NCBI GenBank assembly: GCA_018417955.1 | Contig: JACTVC010000045.1 | Span: 118,990 to 182,989 of the forward strand | Reading direction: 5' to 3' | Origin: Laccaria trichodermophora | Lineage: Eukaryota; Basidiomycota; Agaricomycetes; Agaricales; Hydnangiaceae | Length of the DNA stretch: 64,000 nucleotides | Shown here: positions 32,420-45,977 of the stretch, one piece after another | Position numbering within the stretch: the stretch's first letter is position 1 | How the letters are laid out: each line of letters starts with the position of its first letter | Made by a program: the position numbers and the translations under genes | The notes under the pieces: generated by a model | Seen by the model: the letters and a program-made list of their open reading frames with translations, nothing else | Database searches by the model: none | What the model was told of the DNA's origin: nothing

Positions 32420-33954
32420 AAATTGTGCCCCTCGCCAAACTTAGTCAATTCAAGTTCTATGGGAGGCAATACATTGTTGAGAGGTTTCATTAGCAAACGG
32501 AAGTGAAGGATCACAGACCGAGTTGACTTGCATGACCTAGGCATGCATAATGGCTGAGACGACGAGTGCAGATGTGGTGGAGGAAAGCAAAGCTGTTTGA
32601 CCCAAAATAGAATTGTTAGTCAGCCTGGGGAAGAACAAACAAAATTTGACCCACCAGAGCGGGATTTGTGAACGTCGTCAACAACAACCTCTGACTGGAT
32701 GGTGATGGTGAGTGAAAATGTAGCAACAACTTGCCAAGCAACTTACCTGACAATTCAGATGAGAGCCGGGCAGCATAGAGGCATAATGGAGGCAAGGGGA
32801 AGGGCGAGCATTCACATATTTCTGAATCTACTTATACCTCTGGGTGCCAAGGAAAATCAACAAAGTTTAGTGTGAGTAAGTATTGTCGGAAGTATCCAGC
32901 CGACAAACAATGCACGGGGACCTTGCAATTTTAGCTTGCCAACATTCCAGGAATAGAGCGATCAGGAGAATATTCTAGGGACACGCACCTCGAATCAAAA
33001 ATCCGGAGCTATCAAACTTTGTGTCTTCGATTTTCTGCAGCTGAGCTTTTCCCCCCATTCCTCCTCCCCCTCAGCACTCAAATTCTTGCCCTCGCTAATT
33101 CTGCTTATGTACCAACTTCAAATTTTCTGGGATATGAATCTTTCCCCCTCCACCTGTGGTATGTAAATCCCGAATGACTGGATAGCTAGTCATGACTCCA
33201 CTCTCATCACCATGTCTTTTCCAGCTACTCCAAAAATGCATGCGCTTCGTATCTAATTCAATGTGTCTGCCATATTTTACCATACTTACCATACATTCTT
33301 CTCTCCAGGTCCAGCACCTTGCAAATCAGTGGGGATATTGTTGTCAAGGACAATCTATGGCAATTGGTAAGTAATTACTCTGCAGGAACAAAATCATCTC
33401 ATGCACGTTGTTTTTAGGTTTACGGCGTACATCTCACAAACGCCTCTCAACTCCGAGTCGCCGCATGTGAGCGTGAAACTTTTTTGGGAAATAAGTGGTC
33501 AGCTGTTGCCACCGGTGTGTACGTTTGAGAACGTTCTTACCCTTCAAAGCTAATTTTTTTTATCCTTGACATTCAGAAACTTAGCGCCTGCAGACGAGGG
33601 TAACCTTACGAGCAGGAACCTGAGGCTACCATGTCACTATTTAAGCAGTCTCCTTGTTGTTCATGATTGTGCGCTCTTGGAGCTTTATTAGAACAGCTCC
33701 GTACAGGTCACCTTGCAGTGTTAGTCGGAGATATTATCTGAGTACACGTGTCTTGAAGTCTGGGCATTTTGCGTAGCGCCAGATTGGAGCGGAGATGTGT
33801 ACTCCAGACACGGCTCTTCTACCATTTCGTTTCTCCTACTTTCCCTTTCAATTAATTCTGTACCCCCATGTTTTACGTAGTCATTTGAAATATAAACTAC
33901 TCAACGGTCTAACATGACGGTTTTGAAAAGGATTGAAAGAGATTAGAACGCGAC
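32420..33954. other. Unresolved stretch of unit 2
   Basis: Equivalent of 22382-23894. It retains the GTAAGT donor near 33367 that units 4 and 5 have lost. Confidence 0.35.
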
Positions 33955-35890
33955 TTTCTCGTTTCCCGATTCTTCAACGCGCTTGGAACGCATCTGTACA
34001 ATGAACATTTCAGGTTCTTTTTCGGAACCCTGTAAACCCTGTACCTGGATTTCCAGTGCTTTGGCCAGTGGAAGGTGTAACCTGGGCGCACTGCGCCCAT
34101 CATCCCCTGCATTCTATACAATCCTCTACCTTTTTCCATTCGTAGTCTACAATTTGCAACTCATATAAATATTCGTGAATGTATTTGACATATTCTAGCG
34201 ATGAACGAGTGCGCGGATGTACAGATACCCATTGTGAGGAGGATGATGTCCTCCTCCCCCGATTCCGATTCCCCCAATATGCTTGAAACGCATTCTCAAA
34301 ACGAATACATCTATTCATCAGGGTCTTCTTCGGAACCCTGCCAACCCTGTGCCTAAACTTCCAGAACTTTTGCCAGCGGAAGATGCGAGCGCGGAATCGC
34401 CGCGCTCATTCAATCCCTTGCATTTCATATTACTATCGACCTTCTTCCATTCGTAGAGTATCATTTCTATCAAGCTACAACTTGTACGTGTATTATTACA
34501 TGTAGTAGAGACTTCATAACAATGAACAAGCGTGCGGGCATGTAAATATTCCAAGCGAGGAGGATGATCTCCTCCCCCGAATCTCATTTCCCCATTTCAC
34601 TTGAAACAGGTTCGTAAAGCGGACAGTCCTACGTGTCAGGGCCTTATTCAAAACCCTGCCAAGTATGTACCTGAATTTCCAGAACTTTTGTCAGTGGAAG
34701 ATACTAGCATGCGTGCACAACTTACCAGTATTCCGAACCACTCTCTAACTTCCTCCATTCGTAATGCATCCTTTTCGTCCAAGTGTAGCTCGGATATCTA
34801 TTCCTAAATCTATTCAAGACTTCTCAACAAATGGTAGCACAGTCGAGCACGCAAAAACGTACATATAACGATAACTTCCTCCTCCTCACCCAATTCCGTA
34901 TCCATCGCGCTTGAAACGAATTGGCGAAACTGATGCTTTTACACGTCAGGGTCTTCTTTGGAACAATGCCATCTGCGTGCCTGGATACCTGTAACCTTCC
35001 GTCAGCGAAAGATTACGGCGGACGCATAGTTTTCCACATTTCGTACCATTCCTGAAGTTCCTCCATTCGCTGTATGCCAGATGTGCGCAATGACATCTCA
35101 TGTATCTTTGCCTAATTCCTCAATAGTATCAGTGATTCGAGACGTTGACAGAGCCAGCGGACGTACCTTTGAGCAATGGGTGAGGATATGGTTCTCCTCC
35201 CCCGATTCTTCATCGCGCTTGAACCGCACACACGGATTTTCCATCTTGACGTGTCAGGGTGCTATTCGGGTAGTATCCCCGGTGTGCCTGCACTTAGGAA
35301 ATCAGAAGTTCTGGTGTAAGAAGTTTGTGAGCGGGTGTGTGCTCACTAAAGTGTTTATCGTCCGAATTCACCCTTTGTTGTAATATGCTTTCGCGTTTCT
35401 TGAATAAAGAAAGTTTCGAAATTTGTTTATTAATGTAGTAGAATTATAGTACACTCACTCGCGTAGGAAATACCAAAGCGTGTAAGTTCTTTGGGCGCTG
35501 AACGTGTCCTCCATCTCCTCTCCCAGTTCCGAATCGAAAAACGGCGTTCTGAAAATGCAACTGTCAGAAAATAATTCATCAAGGGTCTGATGAATGTACG
35601 TACTTTGATTTTGAACGACTTGGCTTGTATTTTCTTGGAGCGTTCTGCGCCTTTCGCAAACGGGAGCGATTCCCGCATAGTGCAGAACTTTACCTGTGTA
35701 AATTAGTCGGTACTTCTTTCACAGGTCAGTTGAACGTACTTCGAGTGATACCTAATGGAAAAGTGCACTAGACGACGCCGGAGTGAATTAAGAAACCAAT
35801 GGAATGGATGGATACGAAACTTACGCAAAGACCATATCCTCCGTCCCCGGTTCCTTGGATCCGAACCCTGCACGAAACAAGACCCTGCTT
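33955..35890. repeat. Degenerate 300-330-bp tandem repeats, unit 2
   Basis: Same monomer series as 23895-25865, with small indels (for example an inserted ATTCATCAGGGTCTTC-type piece near 34315). Confidence 0.65.
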
Positions 35891-35950
35891 CCACAACGTT
35901 TTTGCGTCACGTCAGTCACAACCCGGCTACTTACCGCCAAGCGAGAAGAC

Positions 35951-37805
35951 CTATAAAGACGACCTGGTTAGTCCAATATCTTTCATCAGCACCCACTTAC
36001 TTACATTCCCTCTCCTCCTCCCGCCCTTCTTCTTCCGTCGTCAACGTCCGCTCCCCTCTCCTCGTCGTCCTCCAATCGTCGTCGTCACGCTGGTAAGTCG
36101 TCTCGTTGTCCGCTGATCTTGACGTTGCTCATCGACGTTTAGGACTTTCCCTTCGACGTCAAGCGTAATGGAATGCTAGACGGAAATCAGGTACATCAAC
36201 GTCCTTTTTGTGGTGCACAACGTTGACTTACTTTTGCTGATATCCCTTTTCCGCAGGTTGTTCGTGACGGCGCTGACGGCAATGGTAAGTTTTCGTCAAC
36301 GCGAGTGCTGCACATGTCCTTACTTACCACGCTGCTCATGCCTCTCAAATTCCGCATCGTCAACTTGTCCGCCCCATTTGTACGCAACGTGCACCATCGG
36401 ATCGTTACGGGTAGCTTGGAGGGGCGGAATAAGCGTTGTGAGGTGTGGAGGACGTGTAGATGATGGATCTGCAAAAGGTATGTCAGTGTCGTCAACGTCT
36501 CCTCGAGTATACAATATGTGCTCACCTGAATACCTGTATTCAAGCTCGTTAGTCGCGTGTCCCGCGTAACGACCGCCCTGGGCCGTCAATGAGACTCTAA
36601 GAGGTACGTTAACGTCTTTCCGCGTTTGAATTAATGACTTACCTGTGTCTTATAGCGTCAACGTCGCTTTTACGATGGCGTGAATACATACAAAACGTAA
36701 GTCAGCGTTCACGAATCCCGATAGAAATCAACTGACCAGAGTTGTGGCTGAAGTTGGTGGATGGGCGTTGTGGCTGTGGGAAAAGGTGAGCTCAGTGTAA
36801 CGTGTGACGATGTGACTTATCTCTTACCACCACCACGATAGCCGCCAACGTCGTCGACTCCCGTTCGACTGGGATTGCTGTACACAAAGCATCAGCATCC
36901 GCAACTCCAACACGTAGAACGATGGACACGACGTTGGCCTTGAGGGCATAGGATGGTAAGTCGTTCATAACACGCGAGACGTTTCATGAACACTCACTGT
37001 GATCGCGCACCGTCACCAGGACGTCGACAACACTACACCATTCGAACGACTCGGTCGTCGACGGAATGCGGGCGATGGACGAGCATACAGCGTAGAGAAA
37101 GGGAGGGTGAAGAATGGTACGTGTGCCCCAGCGTCGTGGTCATTTGCCTCAAACTCACCGCTCCCTCTCGTTCTCCGTTCCCAGCCTATCAACAGTCCCA
37201 CCAGCTCCAATTCATCACATTCCGGGTACTCCACCTTCCCCAAGTTGACTACGCCAAACGCGCCCACGTAACGAGTGCCATGACTCGCAGGAGGCAAATG
37301 TGTCTGCGTCCCACACGAACTTCAACGTTCTCGACTCTCCCAAGGTCGTTCCGAGGGCACCGAAGACCTCCCTTTTGCGTGGGGAGCTCGAACCTGGCCT
37401 AGACGACCAACGCCACGCCCTCTGGAATCGTGTTCACCGTTGAACACGATGTGAAACTCGGAGGCGCGTCGCGTTACTGTCATTGAAGGGATGGATTTGG
37501 GGAGAAGAAGGTTCACCCAGGGTATTTGAAGGCGAGGGTCACGTTGAGTGGGGTTGGGAGTGTTTTTGAGCCCATTCGGCAGGCGTTTGAAGGGGGTGAA
37601 GAGTGGAAGCGGATAGAGGGGTCTGCGTAGGTTGGGAAGATTATGAGGTGAGTTATCGTCAATCCGAGCTAGGGGGGACTTGTAGCTTACCTTTCCGTGT
37701 GTGTATCAGAAGGTGTACCATCGGTCGCTGGCTGGGAACAACGTGAAACGCGCCAAGTCGATGGCGCTGCTTCGGTCGTTGTGGACGGATAGGTGCCCAT
37801 CGCGG
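35951..37805 (+). pseudogene. Unrecognised multi-exon locus with TATA box, unit 2
   Basis: CTATAAAG at 35951-35958, then the same succession of donor/acceptor pairs as unit 1. It has local insertions (GAGGACGTGTAG near 36448) and deletions relative to unit 1. Function unknown. Confidence 0.35.
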
Positions 37806-37956
37806 TGAAGGGTTATCTGGGGATTAGAGAACGAGGGTGGCGAATGGTAGGAACTGTTTGTACTACCAACTTGTTCTGTATGCACAAAGTGTGAAGGTGA
37901 TCATGAAAGAAGGATGGCACGCATACAAGTCAACACACAATATTACATCTCATTCC

Positions 37957-40219
37957 ATGCTCCGAACGGTCACCTGACTGTTGCCACCATCTTCTTATCG
38001 GATATCCCATTGTACAATGTCTTCCGCATTCATCATACGACCTCAAGACACCCATCCAGATTGCGCCTGGAACTGACGTTGCAGAGCTCTGGAACTCCAC
38101 TCCGCAGGGAGACAAGCCACCAAAAGTGGGGACGACCCGGACGTTCTACAACACCCCACAGGGCAAGGTCACGACTGTCTCGTCTTTGGGCGGTGGCTTC
38201 GCGGAGAAGAGTGCCGATGCCAAGAGGGAATTGGTCAGGAAGTCTGGTGGAAACGGCGTGAAGGAGTTGGAAGGCGTCAAGGATGTCATCGTGGATGAGT
38301 CTGCGGACCCTCACGCTGCTGGTCAGTTCACCTTGCATTTGCATGGCCATTTATCTGATCGACTAATTTAGCTGTCGCCGCACATCTGGCTTTGTACAGC
38401 TTCACACTGAAGACCTCTCCGCCATCGCGATTCAACCCCAACCTCACAGAACCCATTCCTCCGAAACTTACCTTTGCGCCTCTTCAAACCTCCAAAGAAT
38501 GGGATTGAGGTGTTATTTTTGCCCAGGCTTAGAACCTCGCTCGTACAGTGCGTACTCATGACACGTCATGAAATGTATCTTACCCATACTCTTGCAGCTC
38601 ATGGAACTCCCAGCTAACATTCTTACGCCAACGGTTCGTATCTCCTCATGAGGTGTGACGTGAGGTCCTGACACCCGCTCCAGGAGTTTACCAACCGAGT
38701 GAAGGAAAACTTTGCTGGTATTCCGAACGTAGAAATCATCGTCCGAGACGAAGCCTGGGCCGCTGAAAAAAACATGGTAACCCTCATCTGGACTCAATAA
38801 ATCTACCTGATCTCATCGTCATTTCAGAACGTTTTTCTATCCGTAACACAAGGCACCTCAGAACCCACGAAAATCCTCGAGATGTATGTGACCTCTTCCT
38901 TTCCCCTACGTCGTACTTACTTCCGGCAGTCACTACAAAGGCGCCTCAGACAAAAACGCCCCACCACTGGCCTTTGTCGGAAAGGGCATCACGTTTGATT
39001 CGGGCGGCATCAGCTTGAAGCCTGGAGCGGTACGTCCATCCCTCAAGTCCTATCATCTCGTCACTCATCTTGGTTAGGGTATGAAACTGATGCGTGGAGA
39101 CATGGGAGGCGCGGCGGCTGTCGTCTCGGCCGCATGGGCCATCGCCAAATTGCAGTTACCGTACTGTATTTCCCTTCCAGCTTTCTCCGAATTGCCTTTA
39201 ACTGTTGCTTTCTAGTGTCAATCTCGTTGTCACTACTCCTCTGACAGAGAACATGCCCGGACCCAGCGCTACCAAGCCTGGCGATATGTGAGCCCTCTAT
39301 ATCCCATCCTTCTTCATTGATGCTTACGATGGTGTACCCATAGATTTTACGCCATGAACGGTAAATCGGTAGAAGTGGATAACACGGACGCCGAGGGGCG
39401 GTTGGTCCTTGCTGGTACACCGCGTCTTTGACCCCTCCAATGCACAAAGATGTGACCAATTCGGCAGATGCGATCTACTACACGGCAACCGAGTATAAAC
39501 CACATACACTTATTGACGTCGCCACTCTCACAGGGTGAGATCTACCCCCTCCTCCATGGCCGCCATGTTGATCTCATGCTTCTTAGAGCCATGGTCATCG
39601 CTGTTGGCGAGGTGTATTCCGGCGTATTCTCAGTCCGTCCATTTCCCTCAATGATGATATGACGTGAATTGTTTTGTAGACCTCAGACGAACTCTGGAAC
39701 GAGCTCCACGCTGCGGGTGAGGTCGAGTACGATAGGTTCTGGCGCATGCCGTTGGATGAAGATTTTGGCCCGCAAATTTATTCCAGTAATGCCGATTTGC
39801 AAAATGTGCGTTCTCTTTGACACCTCCCGCTTCACCTCCTCCTGTCTTATCCCATCCTTTCAACTACCTTCACTTTATAGACCGGAGGTAGACCTGCAGG
39901 GTCATGCACAGCTGCGCTGTTCCTCAAAGCCTTCGCTGAGGGCGCCAGCCCCGAAGAAGGTAAAGAACCAGAGATGAAATGGGTGCACATAGATATTGCT
40001 GGATCCATGGAGGTTTGTTTCTTCTTCATCTTTTACTCAAGTCTGTTGCTCAGTTCTTCCCTTCGGTAGGCTACGAGGCCCACGCCGTACCAAGAAAAGG
40101 GTATGACTGGTCGGCCTGTCAGGTGAGACTTTGTTTTGGATGATTAGTGGAACATGTATTAATGGTGGGTTTATAGGGCGTTGGTTGAGTATGTAACGCG
40201 GCTTGCTGGGGCGAAGTAA
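37957..40219 (+). pseudogene. M17 leucyl aminopeptidase, copy 3 (nonsense codons and frameshift)
   Basis: Codon 7 is TGA (37975-37977) where copy 1 has CGA. A 5-nt deletion near 38035 shifts the frame. Exon 2 carries TGA at 38506-38508 (CGA in copy 1) and TAG at 38530-38532 (CAG in copy 1). There is a 9-nt in-frame deletion near 38265. The intron after SLKPGA keeps a normal GTACGT donor, and the catalytic motifs [10 protein letters not shown] and NTDAEGRL are intact. Confidence 0.92.
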
Positions 40220-40557
40220 AGATACAGATTGGAATTACGGAGGCAAGTTGGCTCTGCGTGTAGAAGACAAGAAGTAGTTTGTCTTTGTTTCAAACAGGGA
40301 AGTTGGCTGGATGGGAGTGGCCATGCTGTCGGAAAAAAGTCAGACCAAGCGAAAATTGAAGCATAAGTTGAAAAAAGTTCTACTTTTTTACAATGTCTAA
40401 TCATAGTTTCGCCTCCCCGCAGGGAGCTCATTTCAATTAAAAATGTCTGGCCACTGCAATTTTCGTGCAACGGCCAGACGTGGTTCGGCGTGACATATTT
40501 TACTGACTACCGACGTGAAGGGGTACTATTTACTCTCAGAAAAGGCCTAGACGAGGG
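40220..40557. other. Convergent intergenic region with stem-loop (unit 3)
   Basis: Equivalent of 20198-20535; stem-loop at 40445-40479. Confidence 0.6.
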
Positions 40558-41130
40558 TCAATGATGCGGTCCATGTAATTTCTGCAAATCAGGGTCCGGA
40601 TACTCCGCCAACAAGGCTGGATCCAAGTGGAAGTTTTCAGGGGACGGGGAGCGTGGTGGTGGTACGTCGTTTGGGTCAAGAAGTAACAAACTTCGAGAGG
40701 TTGGCGAAAGTGTTGCGGGGACGAAGAATGAGTTGGGGGTGAATGTAGGTCTGGAGGGACCTAGCTCCTCTGATAGGAGATCGTCGTCTGTGTCTGCGCC
40801 AGGCAGTGAGAGGACGGGAAGGCCTGGAAATGATGGCGAGATGCTCATAGCGTCGTTGTTGGTGGGTAGAAGGGTGAATGACCACATCGAATGGGAAGAG
40901 GGAGAGTTGAGCTTCATGTCTTCATCATCTATAGAGGGGAGATGTGGTATCGACGGGGAATTAGGGTGTTGGAAGTAACCTATCCACGGTTCACGAAAGA
41001 CAAGATCAGAGTCAATTTCGTCAAGAATTGGTGGAGGCGTTGATGGAGAAATGGATGGTGTGGAAAGAGGTGAGACTGCAGTACTCGATTCTCCAGCTTT
41101 TGTGCTGATACAGTCATGATCGACTTGCAT
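40558..41130 (-). CDS. Ser/Pro-rich hypothetical protein, unit 3 (longest coherent version)
   Basis: 190 residues open from MQVDHDCISTKAGESSTAVS through SDLVFREPWIGYFQ and PSIPHLPSIDDEDMKL to the conserved C-terminus DLQKLHGPHH. This version, with the 67-nt segment and no indel, may be closest to the ancestral frame. No domain is recognised; it is acidic and Ser/Pro-rich, resembling disordered regulatory tails. Confidence 0.45.
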   Translation of the reverse strand: MQVDHDCISTKAGESSTAVSPLSTPSISPSTPPPILDEIDSDLVFREPWIGYFQHPNSPSIPHLPSIDDEDMKLNSPSSHSMWSFTLLPTNNDAMSISPSFPGLPVLSLPGADTDDDLLSEELGPSRPTFTPNSFFVPATLSPTSRSLLLLDPNDVPPPRSPSPENFHLDPALLAEYPDPDLQKLHGPHH

Positions 41131-41678
41131 CGATTCCGGACTGGGTTCATCCCAAATATCTGGGGGTTGCAGGGGTATGGATCAGCCCCATTGGGTATGT
41201 CAACGAGGTGCAGGAACGGGTGGTATGAGGGCCCTGCAATTTCACACTGATGATAGCGGAGTGGGGGTGATGATGTCGACATAGATGGGGTATCGCATAA
41301 GAGATAAGAATGCTCTGGAGACTCAGTGGGTTGCATGCGGGAAATGCTGTTGCTGTCTCACTCTGGAGAGAGAGGCGAGAGCAGAGGGTCTACGCCTTTG
41401 GACTTCAGGCACAAGGTGGATTGCGATGAAGATGATGATGTGGTATCGGTATCCAGCAAGTCTGCGCCAGATAATATAGGAGAGAGGCACTGCGCAGATA
41501 AAATGGGAGAGAGACATGAGGATGATGATGACATGTCACACGGCATGCGTGACATCATGAAAAGTGTCCGTTGGTGGCATGGCCAGGGTCAATGTAGGTT
41601 GCATGGGGGGAGGCAAGAGTGGTGCCGGCGATTTGCACACTGTGTGATGCATGACCAATGGGGAGTCGTAACAGGAGG

Positions 41679-42460
41679 GCGATTGCCGGAACGTAAAAAA
41701 TCAAATTTCAGCGGGGGGTGGAGTGACACAAAGGAAATGAAACACAGCACTATGTGCTGCCACGTAACAATGGCCAGACTTTGAAAATAAGTGCAAGAGT
41801 GGTTCTTGAAGGTGATATCAGAAAAGACGAACAAAAGATGGGTGTAGGAAAAAGCTTACAATGTCTTCAAAGGTGGGTAGCAGGAGCGCGATTGCCGGAA
41901 CTCGAAAAAACAAATTTGAGCCATGGGGTGGAGTCACACCAAGAAAATGACAAGCAGCACTATGTGCTGCCACGTAGCGATGGCCGGACTTGTAAAAATC
42001 GAAAAATAATTGCAAGAGTGAATCTTGAGGGTGATATGAGAAAAGCAGAACAAAGAGAGGGTGTAGGAACAAGCTTACCATGCCTAGGAAGGTGGGTACG
42101 GCGAGGGCGATTGCCGGAACTCGAAAAATCGAATTTAAACAGTGAGGGGATGTATTGTAAAAAGAAAATGCTGTAGCATCCTGTAGCGATTGCCGGATGT
42201 CGAAATATCGAGTTTGAATGGTGTTCGAAAGACACAGCAGTGGAACCACATTTTCCAGAAAGCGATACGTCATGTCAGGCCAATCCAGAGGTAAGGTTGG
42301 AGGAATGATAGCAGTCCGCGGACGTCGAAAAATCAAAGAACAGATTTACACAAAGCCTGCGGCAAGGTAAACGAGGGTTCAGGACAGTAAAAACACACAT
42401 AAAACTTACATGAGAAGATTTCCTCATGACAGCAATCCCCGGAACACCAAAAATCAAATC
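41679..42460. repeat. Alternating 88/125-bp repeat block, unit 3
   Basis: Collinear with 21589-22381. Confidence 0.7.
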
Positions 42461-43980
42461 GAAATTGTGCCCCTCGCCAAACTTAGTCAATTCAAGTTCT
42501 ATGGGAGGCAATACATTGTTGAGAGGTTTCATTAGCAAACGGAAGTGAAGGATCACAGACCGAGTTGACTTGCATGACCTAGGCATGCATAATGGCTGAG
42601 ACGACGAGTGCAGATGTGGTGGAGGAAAGCAAAGCTGTTTGGCCCAAAATAGAATTGTTAGTCAGCCTGGGGAAGAACAAACAAAATTTGACCCACCAGA
42701 GCGGGATTTGTGAACGTCGTCAACAACAACCTCTGACTGGATGGTGATGGTGAGTGAAAATGTAGCAACAACTTGCCAAGCAACTTACCTGACAATTCAG
42801 ATGAGAGCCGGGCAGCATAGAGGCATAATGGAGGCAAGGGGAAGGGCGAGCATTCACATATTTCTGAATCTACTTATACCTCTGGGTGCCAAGGAAAATC
42901 AACAAAGTTTAGTGTGAGTAAGTATTGTCGGAAGTATCCAGCCGACAAACAATGCACGGGGACCTTGCAATTTTAGCTTGCCAACATTCCAGGAATAGAG
43001 CGATCAGGAGAATATTCTAGGGACATGCACCTCGAATCAAAAATCCGGAGCTATCAAACTTTGTGTGTTCGATTTTCTGCAGCTGAGCTTTTCCCCCCAT
43101 TCCTCCTCCCCTCACCACTCAAATTCTTGCCCTCGCTAATTCTGCTTATGTACCAACTTCAAATTTTCTGGGATATGAATCTTTCCCCCTCCACCTGTGG
43201 TATGTAAATCCCGAATGACTGGATAGCTGGTCACGACTCCACTCTCATCACCATGCTTTTTCCAGCTACTCCGAAAATGCATGCGCTTCATATCTAATTC
43301 AATGTGTCTGCCATATTTTACCATACTTACCATAAATTCTACTCTCCACGTCCAGCACTTTGCAAATCAGTGGGGATTTTGTTGTCAAGGACAATCTATG
43401 GCAATTGGTAAGTAATTGCTCTGCAGGAACAAAATTATCTCATGCGCGTTGTTTTTAGGTTTATGGCGTACATCTTGCAAACACCTCTCAACTCCGAGTC
43501 GTCGCATGTCAGCGTGAAACTTTTTTGGGAGATGAGTGGTCAGCTGTCGCCACTGGTGTGTACGTTTGATAACGTTCTTACCCTTCAAACCTAATTTTTT
43601 TATCCTTGACATTCAGAAATTTAGCGCCTGCAGACGAGGGTACGAGCGGGAACCTGAGGCTACCACGTCACTATTTAAGCAGTCCCCTCGTCGTTCATGA
43701 TTGTGCGCTCTTGGAGCTTTATTAGAACAGCTCCGTACAGGTCACCTCGCAGTGTTAGTCGGAGATATTATCCAAGTACACGTGTCTGAAGTCTGGGCAT
43801 TTTGCGTAGCGCAAGATTGGAGCAGAGATGTGTACTCCAGACACGGCTCTTCTACCATTTCGTTTCTCCTACTTTCCGTTTCAATTAATTCTGTACCCCC
43901 ATGTTTTACGTAGTCATTTGAAATATAAACTACTCAACGGTCTAACATGACGGTTTTGAAAAGGATTGAAAGAGATTAGA
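42461..43980. other. Unresolved stretch of unit 3
   Basis: Equivalent of 22382-23894; GTAAGT donor near 43408 retained. Confidence 0.35.
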
Positions 43981-45912
43981 ACGCGACTTCCTCGTTTCCC
44001 GATTCTTCAACGCGCTTGGAACGCATCTGTACAATGAACATTTCAGGTTCTTTTTCGGAACCCTCGGAACCCTGTAAACCCTGTACCTGGATTTCCAGTG
44101 CTTTGGCCAGTGGAAGGTGTAACCTGGGCGCACTGCGCCCATCATCCCCTGCATTCTATACAATCCTCTACCTTTTTCTATTCGTAGTCTACAATTTGCA
44201 ACTCATATAAATATTCGTGAATGTATTTGACATATTCTAGCGATGAACGAGTGCGCGGATGTACAGATACCCATTGTGAGGAGGATGATGTCCTCCTCCC
44301 CCGATTCCGATTCCCCCAATACGCTTGAAACGCATTCTCAAAACGAATACATCGGAACCCTGCCAACCCTGTGCCTAAACTTCCAGAACTTTTGCCAGCG
44401 GAAGATGCGAGCGCGGAATCGCCGCGCTCATTCAATCCCTTGCATTTCATATTATTATCGACCTTCTTCCATTCATAGAGTATCATTTCTATCAAGCTAC
44501 AACTTGTACGTGTATTATTACATGTAGTAGAGACTTCATAACAATGAACAAGCGTGCGGGCATGTAAATATTCCAAGCGAGGAGGATGATCTCCTCCTCC
44601 CCCGAATCTCATTTCCCCATCTCACTTGAAACAGGTTCGTAAAGCGGACAATCCTACGTGTCAGGGTCTTATTCAAAACCCTGCCAAGTATGTACCTGAA
44701 TTTCCAGAACTTTTGTCAGTGGAAGATACTAGCATGCGTGCATAACTTACCAGTATTCCGAACCACTCTCTAACTTCCTCCATTCGTAACGCATCCTTTT
44801 CGTTCAAGTGTAGCTCGGATATCTATTCCTAAATCTATTCAAGACTTCTCAACAAATGGTAGCACAGTCGAGCACGCAAAAACGTACATATAATGATAAC
44901 TTCCTCCTCCTCCTCGCCCAATTCCGTATCCATCGCGCTTGAAACGAATTGGCGAAACTGACGCTTTTACACGTCAGGGTCTTCTTTGGAACAATGCCAT
45001 CTGCGTGCCTGGATACCTGTAACCTTCTGTGAGCGAAAGATTACGGCGGGCGCGTAGTTTTCCATATTTCGTACCATTCCTGAAGTTTCTCCATTCGCCG
45101 TATGCCAGATGTGCGCAATGACATCTCATGTATCTTTGCCTAATTCCTCAATAGTATCAGTGATTCGAGACGTTGACAGAGCCAGCGGACGTACCTTCCG
45201 AGCAATAGGTGAGGATCTGTTCCTCCTCCCCCGATTCTACATCGCGCTTGAACTGCACACACGGATTTTCCATCTTGACGTGTCAGGGTGCTATTCGGGT
45301 AGTATCCCAGGTGTCCCTGCACTTAGGAAATCAGAAGTTCTGGTGTAAGAAGTTTGTGAGCGGGTGTGCTCACTAAAGTGTTTATCGTCCGAATTCACCC
45401 TTTGTTGTAATACGCTTTCGCGTTTCTTGAATAAAGAAAGTTTCGAAATTTGTTTATTAATGTAGTAGAATTATAGTACACTCACTCGCGTAGGAAATAC
45501 CAAAGCGTGTAAGTTCTTTGGGCGCTGAACGTGTCCTCCATCTCCTCTCCCGATTCCGAATCGAAAAACGGTGTTCTGAACTTTCAACTATCAGAAAATA
45601 ATTCATCAAGGGTCTGATGAATGTACGTACTTTGATGTTGAACGATGTAGCTTGGATTTTCTTCAAGTGTTCTGCGGCTTTCGTGAATGGGAGCGATTCC
45701 CGCGTTATGGCGATATCTATCTGTGTACGTTAGTCGGGTTTTCTTTCATGAATGAATTGAACGTACTTCGAGTGATCCTTGATGAAAAAGTACACTAGAC
45801 GATGCCGGAGTGTGTTGAGAAACCAGAGGAATGGATGGATACGAAACTTACGCAAAGACCATATCCTCCGTCCCCGGTTCCTTGGATCCGAGCCCTGCAC
45901 GAAACAAGACCC
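43981..45912. repeat. Degenerate 300-330-bp tandem repeats, unit 3
   Basis: Same monomer series as in unit 1. The last part (45720-45830) diverges more from the other units. Confidence 0.65.
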
Positions 45913-45977
45913 TGCTTCCACAACGTTTTTGCGTCACGTCAGTCACAACCCGGCTACTTACTGCCAAGCGAGAAGAC

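Larger units (their letters stand above)
27921..37951. repeat. 10-kb tandem repeat, unit 2
   Basis: Second unit, collinear with unit 1 throughout. The end of each unit (about 27800-27920 here) reads into the next LAP start with no unique spacer. Confidence 0.95.
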
